A DNA stretch of 64,000 nt from JAIEPW01 sp964471915 (GCA_964471915.1 CAYYID010000015.1:35994-99993); one strand, 5' to 3'; counted from the stretch's first letter, positions 1-9,266 are shown. The notes: a model not told the origin generated them from the letters alone. Program-made: numbers and translations.

Positions 1-65
1 AAAAAGCCGCGGAGTGAGGAAGGACGCCCGTTCATTGCCAACCGTTTCCTGACCGTAATTTCACC

Positions 66-770
66 ATGCCCGTTTCTGCCTCCGCAACCGCGCTGATCAT
101 TCCCGCGCTCAATGAAGAACCGGTGATCGGGCGCATGCTCGCGGCCATCCCGCCGGGGCTCTACTGCCAGATCATCGTCGCCGACAACGGCTCTACGGAT
201 CAGACGTCCGAGATCGCGGGAGGTTGCGGTGCGAGGGTGGTGCGCGAGCCGGAGCGGGGTTACGGAGCGGCGTGCCTCAAGGCCATCGCGGCGCTTCCGG
301 ACGGCGTTGAGATCGTGGTCTTCCAGCAGGCCGACGCCAGCGAGGATCCGGAGGACGCCCGCGCGCTGCTGGCCCCCATCCTAGCCGGCGAAGCCGACCT
401 GGTGGTCGGCTCCCGCACTTTAGGCCGGGCCGACCGGGGGGCGCTGCTGCCGCACCAGGAGTTCGGCAACCGGCTGGCCACCACGCTCATCCGCTGGATC
501 TGGGGACATCGCTACACGGACCTCGGGCCCTTCCGCGCCATTACGCGGGAAGCGCTCCACCGGCTCGGCATGCGGGACCGCAACTACGGTTGGACCGTCG
601 AGATGCAGGTTCGAGCGCTGCAGCAGAAGCTCCGCGTGGTGGAGGTACCTGTGCGGTCCAAAGTGCGGGCCGCCGGCGTCAACAAGGTTTCTGGGAACTG
701 GCGTGCCAGTCTGCGGGCCGGCCAGGTGATCCTGACCACGATCGCGAGGCTGGCTATTCGAGGTTCGTGA
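66..770 (+). CDS. Family 2 glycosyltransferase (dolichol-phosphate-mannose-synthase-like)
   Basis: A 234-residue cytoplasmic GT-A fold enzyme that should transfer a sugar from a nucleotide donor to a lipid or polymer acceptor. The N-terminus IIPALNEEPVIGRML and the following ADNGSTDQTSEIA are the classic GT2 nucleotide-binding signatures. A QQADASEDPEDAR stretch near residue 95 stands where the metal-binding DxD usually lies. No membrane segment follows the catalytic domain, so it is shorter than full DPM1/GtrB enzymes. It stands alone, with its 3' end overlapping the convergent DUF2934 gene by 17 bp. Donor and acceptor cannot be read from the sequence. Confidence 0.85.
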   Translation: MPVSASATALIIPALNEEPVIGRMLAAIPPGLYCQIIVADNGSTDQTSEIAGGCGARVVREPERGYGAACLKAIAALPDGVEIVVFQQADASEDPEDARALLAPILAGEADLVVGSRTLGRADRGALLPHQEFGNRLATTLIRWIWGHRYTDLGPFRAITREALHRLGMRDRNYGWTVEMQVRALQQKLRVVEVPVRSKVRAAGVNKVSGNWRASLRAGQVILTTIARLAIRGS

Positions 771-1098
771 CGCCTTCGCGGTACAGCACCTCGGCGTAGG
801 CCCAATCGCCTTCCGGCGTGCCCCATTCCTCGCCCCGGCGCTGCCGCGCCTGATAGATGGCGTGGGCGAGCCGCGTGATCTGTTCGGTCGGATCGTAGCT
901 CGGCTCGACCGCCGGATCCGGGCCAGGGGCGGCTGCGGCTACGGGAGTGGCTTTCGGCTGCGGCGTCCGCTTGGGTTTCGCCGGCGCCGCGGCGGCCGTC
1001 TTGCGGGTGGTCTTCCGGACCGGCTTGGCGGCCGTCGCGGATTCCGGGCTGGAGGCGGCCACCTCCGCCGCGCTGCTTTCGAGCTTCTTTCTGGGCAT
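754..1098 (-). CDS. DUF2934 domain protein with Lys/Ala/Pro-rich N-terminus
   Basis: A 114-residue protein. The first ~60 residues are low-complexity and basic (repeated K, A, P, T), resembling histone-like tails. The last ~45 carry the DUF2934 pattern ITRLAHAIYQARQRRG with a trailing acidic/aromatic segment (EGDWAYAEVLYREG). Family members are short soluble proteins of unknown function found in many acidobacteria and proteobacteria. The basic tail suggests nucleic-acid contact, but that is inference. It converges with the glycosyltransferase and their ends overlap. Confidence 0.75.
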   Translation of the reverse strand: MPRKKLESSAAEVAASSPESATAAKPVRKTTRKTAAAAPAKPKRTPQPKATPVAAAAPGPDPAVEPSYDPTEQITRLAHAIYQARQRRGEEWGTPEGDWAYAEVLYREGVTNLE

Positions 1099-1169
1099 AA
1101 TACAAGTCCTGGGAAGAATGTTCTTTCCCTCTTATAGTTTACCCCGAAGCTTGCCGCCGCTTCAAAGCC

Positions 1170-2366
1170 CTAATCGAGTTCCAGCGCCGCGATCCTGCGC
1201 CGGTCGCGGACGAAGATCCGTTTGCCGGCGACCGTGGGCGGTGTCCAGGCGGGGTTCGTCAGGACCTGTAGTTTGCCCTCGATGCGGAGCCCGGCGTCGC
1301 CCGGCGTGGCGAGCGCCAGCACCCCGTCCTCGTCCAGTAGCAGCAACTTCGCTCCTGCCGCCAACGGCGCGGCGCGCGGCAGGGAGCGATCCCGCCAGCG
1401 CAGGGCACCGGTGCGCAGGTCGATCGCAGCGAAAGGCGCCGGTCCCAGATCGCCGCTCGCGACGTAGACGGTCTCCCCCAGCAGCACGGCGTTCGAGAAG
1501 TGCACCCGGGCGCGCTTGTGGGCCCACAGTTCCCGCACCGAGAACCTCCCCGCGGACTCCGTGATGGCCGCCGCCGCGCTGTGGCCGGAATAGCCGGAGC
1601 TGTAGAAGAGGATCCCGCTGGGGTGCCAGACGGGCAGCATCGCGTTCACCTGCTGGTCGTTCTGATGGGGGTAGGACCACAGCGCCTCGCCGGTGGCCGG
1701 GTCGAGGGCGGCGACGCGCGCGGAGAAGGGAGTGAGCAGCAGGTCGCGACCGGCCAACGCCGCCAGGCGGGGCGAGGCATAGGAGACCACGTCGTCGTGG
1801 CGCTTCCAGGCCACGGACCCATCGGCTTGCCGGAGGGCGGCGATGGCCGCGCCGGGCCCCCCGGGAAAGAAGATCACGGTGTCGCGCCAGGCGAGCGGGC
1901 TCGGGGAGTAGCCGGAATTGCGCACGGAGCCGCCGAAGTCCCGCACGGCGTCCTTGGCCCACAGGACCTCACCGTTGCGGGCGTCCAGGCAGTGGAACTT
2001 GCCGGTGGCGCCCGCCGTGTAGAGGCGCCCTTCGAGCAGCAGGGGCGTGGCGCGTGGTCCGTCGCCAATGCCGTGATCGAAGTTCGCGGGGAGCGGCGCG
2101 TCGTAGCCGAACTCCCAGACGGTGGCTCCGGTGGCGGCGTCGAGCGCGATGACGAACTCGCGCGCGCCGCCGCGGTACATCGTGTAGAGGCGGGGACCGG
2201 CCGCCAGGATGGAGGAATACCCGTCGCCGAGTTCGCGGTCCCAGAGTTGGCGGGGTCCGGCGGCGGGCCAGGAGAGCGGAGCTTCGTCCGCGGTGAGATG
2301 GAAGTCCCCGCGCGGGCCGCCGAAGCGAGTCCAGTCCGCGGCCAGCAGTAACACGAGCGGCAGCAT
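1170..2366 (-). CDS. Secreted PQQ-like beta-propeller repeat protein
   Basis: A 398-residue protein with a short signal peptide (MLPLVLLLAA) followed by WTRFGGPRGDFHLT, the usual opening of PQQ-like outer-membrane or periplasmic propellers. Blade motifs recur, for example ALDAATGATVWEFGYD, CLDARNGEVLWAKD, ALDPATGEALWSYP and IDLRTGALRWRDRS. Such proteins may bind PQQ or act as scaffolds (BamB-like); no catalytic residues are obvious. It is the last gene of a four-gene operon, 6 nt after the YHS lipoprotein gene, which suggests a shared envelope role with the ADOP permease. Confidence 0.85.
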   Translation of the reverse strand: MLPLVLLLAADWTRFGGPRGDFHLTADEAPLSWPAAGPRQLWDRELGDGYSSILAAGPRLYTMYRGGAREFVIALDAATGATVWEFGYDAPLPANFDHGIGDGPRATPLLLEGRLYTAGATGKFHCLDARNGEVLWAKDAVRDFGGSVRNSGYSPSPLAWRDTVIFFPGGPGAAIAALRQADGSVAWKRHDDVVSYASPRLAALAGRDLLLTPFSARVAALDPATGEALWSYPHQNDQQVNAMLPVWHPSGILFYSSGYSGHSAAAAITESAGRFSVRELWAHKRARVHFSNAVLLGETVYVASGDLGPAPFAAIDLRTGALRWRDRSLPRAAPLAAGAKLLLLDEDGVLALATPGDAGLRIEGKLQVLTNPAWTPPTVAGKRIFVRDRRRIAALELD

Positions 2367-2372
2367 GGGGAA

Positions 2373-3401
2373 TCAGTTTCCGCCTAGCTGGGGCGGGACC
2401 GCGAATCGCGCCTCAAGATCCGCGGGGTTCACCTCGTAGGCGTCGATCACCGCGGAGAGCGCCTCGGCCCTCTCGCCCCGGAATGTCCCGTCGAGCTTGT
2501 GCGGCAGCAGCAGTCCGCCAACGGCGCGGAAGCCCGAGTACGCGATCTCGATGCGCCCGGCCTCGCCGTTGCCGTTGCGGCCCACATAGGCCAGGCGGGA
2601 GAGGCGTCCAGTGGCGGCGTCCAGCGCGGCATCGAGGATCACGCCGTCGCGGCGCAGGCGGAGCCACAGCAGGCCGTCGCGCACGCCGGTCGCGTACATC
2701 TCCGGTTCCGGACCACGCAACAGGGGGAAGATATCGCGCGGCAGCATCCGGAGCGTGGCCTGTGCCGCGGCCGGCCGGGCGCGGCGAGCCTCGCCGCGAA
2801 AGACGGAGAACGCCGCCGCCGGCGTTGTGACATTAGAGAACGCACGATCGCCGGAGCCGCCGTCCACGCGCAAGGAGTCGCCGCCGCGGAAGGTCCGGAC
2901 CTGCGCGGCACGGTGCTCCACCAGACCCGCTGCGGCGCGCCAGCGGCCGGCTCCTCCCAGAGCCGCCTGCAGGCGCGCCCACGCCCGCTCGGCTTCCGCC
3001 GTCGCCGCCGGGGTAGGTTGCCAGTCGAACCCGCTGACGCCGCTTTCCAGATACTTCTCCGGCGCGGCCTTGAACCGCTGGTAGCAGTCCGTGCTGCCGA
3101 AAATGTAGATGCGCCCCCCGTGGACGTGGTACGCGCCGGAATCGCCCGATACGGGCGCGCCCATGCGGGCGCACGCGCCGCCGAGCTGGATCCCGTAGCG
3201 TGCCGGATCCTTCAGGAACCGGGCGCGGGTTTCCTCGGAGGCGAAGTGGTAGAGGAACCCCTCGTGCCGCGCGGTGAGCGACTCGCGGCCGTCGGCATCT
3301 TTGCCTTCGGAGAGCAGCACGGGGTCCAGGCCGTCGAGGGCGGGACGATCCTGGCACGAGAGAACGAGCGCGGCGAGCAATGGCAGCATGCATCGGATCA
3401 T
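2373..3401 (-). CDS. YHS-domain lipoprotein
   Basis: A 342-residue protein. It begins MIRCMLPLLAALVLSC, a plausible lipoprotein signal with Cys16 as the acylated residue. Residues ~25-115 look like a duplicated YHS/TRASH module (DPVLLSEGKDADG, FLYHFASEETRARFLKDP, then YIFGSTDCYQRFKAAPEKY), a fold that often binds metals. The C-terminal ~200 residues have no motif I recognise but resemble outer-membrane lipoprotein carrier-like beta domains (LLWLRLRRDGVILDAALDAATGRL). It overlaps the upstream ADOP permease gene by 4 bp, so the two are translationally coupled. Confidence 0.75.
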   Translation of the reverse strand: MIRCMLPLLAALVLSCQDRPALDGLDPVLLSEGKDADGRESLTARHEGFLYHFASEETRARFLKDPARYGIQLGGACARMGAPVSGDSGAYHVHGGRIYIFGSTDCYQRFKAAPEKYLESGVSGFDWQPTPAATAEAERAWARLQAALGGAGRWRAAAGLVEHRAAQVRTFRGGDSLRVDGGSGDRAFSNVTTPAAAFSVFRGEARRARPAAAQATLRMLPRDIFPLLRGPEPEMYATGVRDGLLWLRLRRDGVILDAALDAATGRLSRLAYVGRNGNGEAGRIEIAYSGFRAVGGLLLPHKLDGTFRGERAEALSAVIDAYEVNPADLEARFAVPPQLGGN

Positions 3402-6046
3402 GAGTCACCTCGGAGCACGGTCAGGGGGTTGGCCAGCGCGGCGCGGCGGGCCGGCCCGAAACAGGCCAGGGCTGCGACCGCGAGCAGGACGACGGCCGCG
3501 GCGCCAAACGTCAGCCAGTCGCGCGCCGGCGTCCGGAAGAGGAACGAATCGAGCAGCCGGGCGAGCGCGGCGGCGCCGGCCAGGCCCACCACCAGGCCGA
3601 GCACCACCATGCGCAACTCACCCGACACGACATCCCGCACGACGCGCAGCGGGCGCGCCCCCAAGGCAATGCGGATGCCGATCTCTTTCTTCCGCTGGCC
3701 CACCGTGAGCACCGCGACGCCGGCGATGCCGGTGACGGTGACCAGCAGCGTGAGCGCCGCGAGCAGGCTGAGCAGCGAGGCCGTGAGCCGGGGCGCGGCG
3801 AGGTTCTCGCTGCGCACTTCCTCAAGCGTGCGGATCTGCGTCACCGCCTGTTCGGGGTTCAGCTCGTAGACGGCGCGGCGGAGTTGCTGAATCGCCGCGC
3901 CGGGGTCGCCGGCGGTGCGCGCGACGATGTTGATGCCGTTGGGCGCCTGCGCGAACGGACGGTAGAGTTCCTCGGTGGCTTCCTGCGCGAGGCCGTAGTT
4001 CTTGACGTCCGCGATGACCCCGGCGATGGTGATCCAGGTGTCGCCGTTGTCGAGCGAGACGCGGCGGCCGATGGGGTCCTGGTTCGGCCAATAGCGTTTC
4101 GCGAAGCGCTGATTCACGATCGCGACCTCCGGCGCCTTCTCGCGGTCCGCGTCGGTGAAGTCGCGTCCGGCCACCAGCCGGACGCCGAGGGCGTCGAAGT
4201 AGCCGGGGCCGGCCGTCGCCAGGTCCAAGACCGGCTGCGATTCGGGGTTCGGCGCCTGGCCTTCGATCAGGAACGCGCGCGTGAAGGGCAGGCGCTGGTT
4301 GAGCGGGATCCGGGCGCCCACGCCGGCTGCCGTAATGCCGGGGATCTCGCGGGAGCGCTCCACGAGGCGCTCGAAGAAGCGCTGGAAGTCTTGCGTGGCG
4401 TTGAGCCGCGTCCAGTTGGGGCTGAGGGTCATGGTTATCACCCGCTCCGGGCGGGCGCCCATGTCGACCCGGAGCAGCTCGAAGAAGCTGCGCAGCAGCA
4501 GGCCGGCGCCGATCAGCAGCATCACTGAGAAGGCGACCTGCGCCGCCACCAGCGCGCCGCGCAGCCGCGACTTGCCGGCGCCGGCCGTGGCCGAGGCGCT
4601 GCCGTCTTTGATCGAGTTCGTGAGATCCGCCGGGCCGCGCAACGCCGGCAGCGCGCAGGCGACCACGCCCGTAACGGCCGCCGCGAGCGCCGCAAAGGCC
4701 AGGACGGTCCAGTCGATGGTGATCTCGTGGGCGCGGAGCGAGAAGCGGCCCGCAAACCTGGCTAGCATGCCCAGCGAAGCGCGCGCGGCGAGCACGCCGA
4801 TCGCCGCGCCGGCGAAGCTGACGATCAACCCCTCGATAATGAACTGCTGTAGCAGCCGTCCGCGCGACGCCCCGAGCGCCGCGCGGATCGCGATCTCCCG
4901 CTGGCGCTTCAGCGCGCGCGAGAGCGTCAGGTTGGCGACGTTGGCGCACGCGATCAGCAGCACCAGCGCCGTGGCGCCGAACAGCAGCAGGAACGTCGGG
5001 CGCGCCTGCTCGGATAGTTCTTCCTCGAGCAGGCGCGGCTGAAAGCCCCACTGCTCGTGCTTGGGGTAGGCGTTGCCGTCCGCCGCGCGCATGCGGCGAG
5101 CGAGTCCGTCCAGTTCGGTTTGCGCCTGCGTGGGGCTGACGCCGGGTTTGAGGCGCGTGAAGACGTCCATCATGCGGGCCCGGCGGTTCCCCATGAAGCC
5201 TGCGGCCGAGCGCGTGGGGCACGACGAAACCGGCATGTACACGTCGATCTTCACCGGGAACTCCGGCAGCGGCGGCAGCACGCCCACGATCGTGTGCGGC
5301 CGGTCGTTCAGCCGGACTTTGCGGCCGACCACGCCGGGATCCCCGCCGAACCCGGACTGGAAATAGCGGTAGCTCAGCAGCATCACGGGTTCCGCGCCGG
5401 GCGCGTCCTCGCCCGCCGCGAAGGTGCGCCCGTGCAGCGCGCGCACTCCCAGGAACTCGAACAGGTTCGCCGACACCACGCCTGTGGCCACCGTCTCCGG
5501 CACTTCCTTGCCCAGCAGTGTGAAGGTCATCACGTGCTGCTCGGCGAGGTCCTCGAAGGAAGTGGCCTGCTTTCGCAGGTCCTCGATTTCGAGCACGGAG
5601 AAGCCGATATTCGCGCGGTTGCCCCGCTGATCGAAGCTGCGCAGCCGCACCAGGCGGTCGCTGTCGCGATAAGGCAGCGGCCGCAAGACCAGCGCGTGCA
5701 GCACCGTGAAAACGGCGATGTTCGCGCCCAGCCCGAGGGCCAGGGTCAACGCCGCCGCGGCGGTGTAGCCGGGCTGGCGCGCCAACTGCCGGACTGCGAT
5801 CCATCCGTCGCGGAAGATGCTCTCGATCCACTGCGTGCCGCGCGCCTCGCGAGCCTCTTCGCGATGCTGGGTGACGCCGCCGAACTCCCGGCGGGCCGCG
5901 TAGCGGGCCTCCTCGGGGTCCATGCCCTGCCGGACCTTCTCCTCGATCAGCTTCTCCAAGTGATACTCGAGTTCCCCGTTGAGCGAGGCCTCGGCGGCAC
6001 GCCGCCCCAGCAGCGTGCGCAGCGCGTGTTTCCATTCCGCCAGCAT
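3398..6046 (-). CDS. ADOP-type MacB-like ABC transporter permease
   Basis: An 882-residue inner-membrane protein. The N-terminal ~85 residues are soluble (EYHLEKLIEEKVRQGMDPEE, then YAARREFGG), as is characteristic of acidobacterial duplicated orphan permeases. A first MacB periplasmic core/FtsX half follows (TLALGLGANIAVFTVLHALV; LLLFGATALVLLIACANVAN). A second half ends in FtsX helices (GQRKKEIGIRIALGARP). No ATPase gene lies nearby, as usual for ADOPs, so the substrate and energy source are unknown. It starts 1 nt after the padR stop codon, which predicts PadR control. Confidence 0.9.
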   Translation of the reverse strand: MLAEWKHALRTLLGRRAAEASLNGELEYHLEKLIEEKVRQGMDPEEARYAARREFGGVTQHREEAREARGTQWIESIFRDGWIAVRQLARQPGYTAAAALTLALGLGANIAVFTVLHALVLRPLPYRDSDRLVRLRSFDQRGNRANIGFSVLEIEDLRKQATSFEDLAEQHVMTFTLLGKEVPETVATGVVSANLFEFLGVRALHGRTFAAGEDAPGAEPVMLLSYRYFQSGFGGDPGVVGRKVRLNDRPHTIVGVLPPLPEFPVKIDVYMPVSSCPTRSAAGFMGNRRARMMDVFTRLKPGVSPTQAQTELDGLARRMRAADGNAYPKHEQWGFQPRLLEEELSEQARPTFLLLFGATALVLLIACANVANLTLSRALKRQREIAIRAALGASRGRLLQQFIIEGLIVSFAGAAIGVLAARASLGMLARFAGRFSLRAHEITIDWTVLAFAALAAAVTGVVACALPALRGPADLTNSIKDGSASATAGAGKSRLRGALVAAQVAFSVMLLIGAGLLLRSFFELLRVDMGARPERVITMTLSPNWTRLNATQDFQRFFERLVERSREIPGITAAGVGARIPLNQRLPFTRAFLIEGQAPNPESQPVLDLATAGPGYFDALGVRLVAGRDFTDADREKAPEVAIVNQRFAKRYWPNQDPIGRRVSLDNGDTWITIAGVIADVKNYGLAQEATEELYRPFAQAPNGINIVARTAGDPGAAIQQLRRAVYELNPEQAVTQIRTLEEVRSENLAAPRLTASLLSLLAALTLLVTVTGIAGVAVLTVGQRKKEIGIRIALGARPLRVVRDVVSGELRMVVLGLVVGLAGAAALARLLDSFLFRTPARDWLTFGAAAVVLLAVAALACFGPARRAALANPLTVLRGDS

Positions 6047-6047
6047 G

Positions 6048-6380
6048 TTATTCCGCCTCCAGCACGCGCGTCACCGCGAGCACCATGCGTTCCCAGTTCT
6101 GGCGCTCCTCGGCGAGCTTCCCGCGCCCCAGGCGCGTGAGTTTGTAGACCTTCACCGCCCGGTTGTTTTCGGCCACCCCGGTTTCGGAGTCGATCCAACC
6201 CCGGTGCTCCAGCCGGTGCAGCGCCGGATAGAGCGACCCCTGGTTCACGGCCAGGTGCTCCTCCGACATCTGCCGGATGCGCTGCGCGACGGCCCAGCCG
6301 TGCATCGGTTCCAGCGAAAGCGCCTTCAGGATCATGAGATCAAGCGTTCCTTGCAGGAGGTCCAGGTTTTGTTTGCCCAT
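6048..6380 (-). CDS. PadR family transcriptional regulator
   Basis: A 110-residue winged-helix repressor starting MGKQNLDLLQGTLDLMILKA, the standard N-terminus of the short PadR-s1 group. Recognition region: LAVNQGSLYPALHRLEHRGWI, followed by the wing (ENNRAVKVYKLTRLGRGKL). The reading frame stays open far upstream, but the conserved start at 6380 fixes the true N-terminus. It lies immediately upstream of the ADOP permease, the canonical acidobacterial pairing, and probably represses its own operon. The ligand is unknown. Confidence 0.92.
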   Translation of the reverse strand: MGKQNLDLLQGTLDLMILKALSLEPMHGWAVAQRIRQMSEEHLAVNQGSLYPALHRLEHRGWIDSETGVAENNRAVKVYKLTRLGRGKLAEERQNWERMVLAVTRVLEAE

Positions 6381-6449
6381 TTTGTAGACTCGCGACAATT
6401 CAAAAGGTACCGCAAGAATTGCTGAATGTCCACAATCCTCCCCGGGAGC

Positions 6450-6455
6450 TATAAT
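6450..6455 (+). promoter_or_regulatory. -10 element (TATAAT) of the GMC oxidoreductase gene
   Basis: A perfect TATAAT ends 6 nt before the ATG at 6462, so a transcript starting 7 nt after it would begin at the start codon itself. No good -35 hexamer is visible at 17 nt (TGTCCA at 6427-6432 is weak). This favours the start at 6462 over the in-frame ATG at 6426, which would lie upstream of the promoter. Confidence 0.5.
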
Positions 6456-6461
6456 CGCCCC

Positions 6462-8168
6462 ATGTTCCAGATCAACCGGAGCGCCCCGGTCGCCGACGTC
6501 ATCGTCATCGGATCCGGGGCGGGCGGCGGCACCATCGCCAAGGTGCTGGTGGACCTCGGCGTCAGCGTCACGATGCTCGAAGCCGGCCCCATGCTGAACC
6601 CGCAGACCGATTACACCGAGCACGTCTGGCCCTACGAAGTGCCCCACCGCGGCGCGGGTCCCGACGCTGGGCTCTACTTCGGCCGCGGCCGTACCTTCGG
6701 CTGGTTCAATGTCCACGCCGGCGGCTGGCAGTTGCCGGGGGAGCCCTACACCGTCGCTTCGGGCTCGAAGTTCATGTGGTTCCGCAGCCGCATCGTCGGC
6801 GGGCGCACCAACCACTACGGGCGCATCTCCCTGCGCTTTTCCGATTACGACTTCGCGCCGCAGCAGCGCGACGGTCTCGGGACGGACTGGCCGATCACCT
6901 ACGACGAAATCGCTCCCTACTACGACAAGACCGAGGCCTTCATCGGCGTCACCGGCTCCAAGGAAGGGATCCGCTCGGCGCCGGACGGCATTTTCCAGGA
7001 GTGTCCGCCGCCGCGCGTCCACGAGGTCCTGTTCCAGAAAGCCGCGGGCAAGCTGAACATCCCGTGTATTCCCTCCCGGCTCGCGGTCATCACGAAGAAC
7101 ACCAACGGGCGCGTCGCCTGCCACTACTGCGGGCAGTGCGACCGCGGCTGCAAGAGCGCGTCGAACTATTCTTCCAGCACCGTGCAGATCTTTCCGGCAA
7201 TCAAGACCGGGCGGCTGCGGGTGATCCCGAACGCCATGGCGCGCGAGCTGATCACCAACGACGAAGGCAAAGTCACCGCTGTCTCCTACGTCGACAAGAC
7301 CACGCGCGCCGAGAAACAGATCCGGTGCCGCACCGTGGTGCTGGCGGCCAGCGCCTGCGAATCGGCGCGCATCCTGCTGAACTCCAAGTCGGCGCGCCAC
7401 CCGAACGGCCTCGCCAACTCGTCGGGCGTCGTCGGGAAGTACCTCACCGACACCACCGGCTTCTCGCTGGGCGCGCGGATTCCCGCGCTGGAAGGACTGC
7501 CGCGCCACAACGCCGACGGCATGGGCGGCATGCACGTCTATGTGCCCTGGTGGCTGTGGGACAAGAAGCTCGACTTCCCGCGCGGCTACCACATCGAGGT
7601 CTGGGGCGGGCTCAACATGCCTGCGATCGGCAGCTTCTGGGGTACCTGCGACCAGCAGGAAGGCTACGGCGGGGGACTCAAGGCGGCCATCCAGGAAGGA
7701 TACGGGACCTGGGTCGGCCTGGGCGGACGCGGCGAAATGATCCCCAACAAGGACTGCTACTGCGAGGTCGATCCCAACGTGGTGGACCGCTGGGGCATCC
7801 CGGTGCTTCGCTTCCACTGGAAATGGGCCGACTACGAAACCAAGCAGGTGGAGCACATGGAGCAGACGTTCGCGGAACTGCTGACCGCCATGGGCGGCAC
7901 GCCGGAACGCCGCAACCGGACGGGTTCCCAGATGATTTCCCAGGGCGGCGAGATCATCCACGAGCTGGGCACCATCCGCATGGGCAACGATCCCAAGGAA
8001 TCGGTGCTGAACAAGTACTGCCAGGCGCACGACGTCAAGAACCTGTTCGTGGCGGACGCCGCGCCGTTCGTTTCCAATCCCGACAAGAACCCGACGCTCA
8101 CGATCTGCGCGCTGGCCTGGCGCACCGCCGAGTATCTTGCTGAAGAAATGAGGAAGGGCAATGTCTGA
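6462..8168 (+). CDS. GMC family FAD-dependent oxidoreductase (large subunit)
   Basis: A 568-residue sugar/alcohol dehydrogenase-type flavoprotein. The FAD-binding Rossmann motif VIVIGSGAGGGTIAKVL lies near residue 13. The C-terminal GMC_oxred_C region ends in HELGTIRMGNDPKESVLN and LFVADAAPFVSNPDKNPTLT, with the catalytic-type His and Asn in place. CHYCGQCDRGCKS near residue 220 is a Cys cluster typical of gluconate 2-dehydrogenase-like large subunits. The small-subunit gene overlaps it by 8 bp, so this is a two-component dehydrogenase, probably delivered to the periplasm with its Tat-tagged partner. Substrate unknown. Confidence 0.9.
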   Translation: MFQINRSAPVADVIVIGSGAGGGTIAKVLVDLGVSVTMLEAGPMLNPQTDYTEHVWPYEVPHRGAGPDAGLYFGRGRTFGWFNVHAGGWQLPGEPYTVASGSKFMWFRSRIVGGRTNHYGRISLRFSDYDFAPQQRDGLGTDWPITYDEIAPYYDKTEAFIGVTGSKEGIRSAPDGIFQECPPPRVHEVLFQKAAGKLNIPCIPSRLAVITKNTNGRVACHYCGQCDRGCKSASNYSSSTVQIFPAIKTGRLRVIPNAMARELITNDEGKVTAVSYVDKTTRAEKQIRCRTVVLAASACESARILLNSKSARHPNGLANSSGVVGKYLTDTTGFSLGARIPALEGLPRHNADGMGGMHVYVPWWLWDKKLDFPRGYHIEVWGGLNMPAIGSFWGTCDQQEGYGGGLKAAIQEGYGTWVGLGGRGEMIPNKDCYCEVDPNVVDRWGIPVLRFHWKWADYETKQVEHMEQTFAELLTAMGGTPERRNRTGSQMISQGGEIIHELGTIRMGNDPKESVLNKYCQAHDVKNLFVADAAPFVSNPDKNPTLTICALAWRTAEYLAEEMRKGNV

Positions 8169-8733
8169 ACTCGATCGCCGCGACGCCCTCCGCGCCATCG
8201 CGCTTTCGCTCACCGCCGGAGCTTTCACGCTCGCCGACGCGCAGCACGTCCACGAGGCGGTGGCCGCCGCCAAGCCCGCGGGCGTTTACAAGCTCAAGGC
8301 GCTGAACGCGCAGGAGGCCGCTACCGCGCGGCTGCTCTGCGAAACCGTGATTCCCGGCGCGGCGTCGCAGGGCGGCGCCGTGGAGTTCATCGACCTGCTG
8401 TGCAGCGCCAACGAAGATCTGCTCACCATCTGGGCGGGCGGGCTGGCGTGGATCGACCGCGCTTGCGAGGACCGCTATCAGGCCGTGTTCGTGAAGTGCT
8501 CCGCGGCGCAGCAGAAAGAACTGCTCGATCTGCTGGCGTACCGGAAGAACGAGACTCCGGAGATCGCCGCGGGCATCCGCTTCTTCCGCTGGGTGCGGCG
8601 GATGTCGGCCGACGCTTACTACACCAGCGCGGCGGGGATGAAGGAACTCGGCTTCCAGGGCAACGGCGCGCTGCGCAAGTTCGAGGTGCCCAAGGAAGCC
8701 ATCGAGTATGCCCTGAAGCGCAGCGGCTATTGA
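8161..8733 (+). CDS. Gluconate 2-dehydrogenase subunit 3 family protein, Tat signal
   Basis: A 190-residue small subunit for the upstream GMC oxidoreductase. The N-terminus LDRRDALRAIALSLTAG is a twin-arginine signal, so the folded flavin-loaded complex is probably exported as a hitch-hiker. The body matches the gluconate 2-dehydrogenase subunit 3 family (LLCETVIPGA, ELLDLLAYRKNETPEIAAGIRFFRWVRRM). The 8-bp overlap with the large-subunit gene implies translational coupling. Its role is assembly or stabilisation of the dehydrogenase. Confidence 0.9.
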   Translation: MSELDRRDALRAIALSLTAGAFTLADAQHVHEAVAAAKPAGVYKLKALNAQEAATARLLCETVIPGAASQGGAVEFIDLLCSANEDLLTIWAGGLAWIDRACEDRYQAVFVKCSAAQQKELLDLLAYRKNETPEIAAGIRFFRWVRRMSADAYYTSAAGMKELGFQGNGALRKFEVPKEAIEYALKRSGY

Positions 8734-8735
8734 CG

Positions 8736-9266
8736 GTGCGGACGTTCCGCCAGCTCAGTCTCGACGCCGCGAAGCGTTACGTGGAGACCAGCGCGCGCGT
8801 GGTCGCGTTGCCGAACCGTCTCCAAGAGAGACAGGAACAGCAACTGGAGCTTCTGGTGAATCGCGCGTGGCAGAACGCGGCGGGGCGCGCGGTGCTGGAA
8901 TCGCTCGGGCCCCGGGTGGTCGCGCCGGCGGAGTCGCTGCTGCGTCCGGGCGATGCCTCGGGCTACGACGCGACGCGGTTGTATCTGGATCTCACCGAGT
9001 TTGGCCAGCGGGGGTTCCGCGGGGACCGCTTGCTGGTGTCGCTGGCGGCGCGGGCGCTGGCCGGGGACTTCGCCGCGCTGCTGGTGGAAGAGATGTTCGG
9101 CTCGGCGGAAGGCGAAGCCCCGCAGTCCCCGGTCGGGCACTTCGTGAAGCGCTATGCGGCCGAGCTGCGGCGGCTGGAGGTCCAGTCGCGGGCGCTGTGG
9201 GGCCGGCTGGCGCAGGTCCGGGCGAATTTCAACCCGCCCCGGGCGCTGGGGGAGATGGTGCGCTAG
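8736..9266 (+). CDS. Hypothetical protein, Arg-rich helical
   Basis: About 176 residues from a GTG start 2 nt after the preceding stop codon; no ATG lies nearby in frame. Sequence: VRTFRQLSLDAAKRYVETSA, then long amphipathic helices rich in Leu, Arg, Ala and Glu (LVNRAWQNAAGRAVLESLG). It is probably co-transcribed with the GMC/subunit-3 genes. I recognise no family. The frame is open well upstream inside the subunit-3 gene, so the start is inferred from spacing only. Confidence 0.5.
   Translation: MRTFRQLSLDAAKRYVETSARVVALPNRLQERQEQQLELLVNRAWQNAAGRAVLESLGPRVVAPAESLLRPGDASGYDATRLYLDLTEFGQRGFRGDRLLVSLAARALAGDFAALLVEEMFGSAEGEAPQSPVGHFVKRYAAELRRLEVQSRALWGRLAQVRANFNPPRALGEMVR

Noticed and set aside
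6048..8273. A 741-codon open frame on the minus strand covering the GMC gene and ending in padR
   Set aside because: Only the last 110 codons have protein character (PadR); the rest is the antisense shadow of the GMC oxidoreductase in GC-rich DNA.
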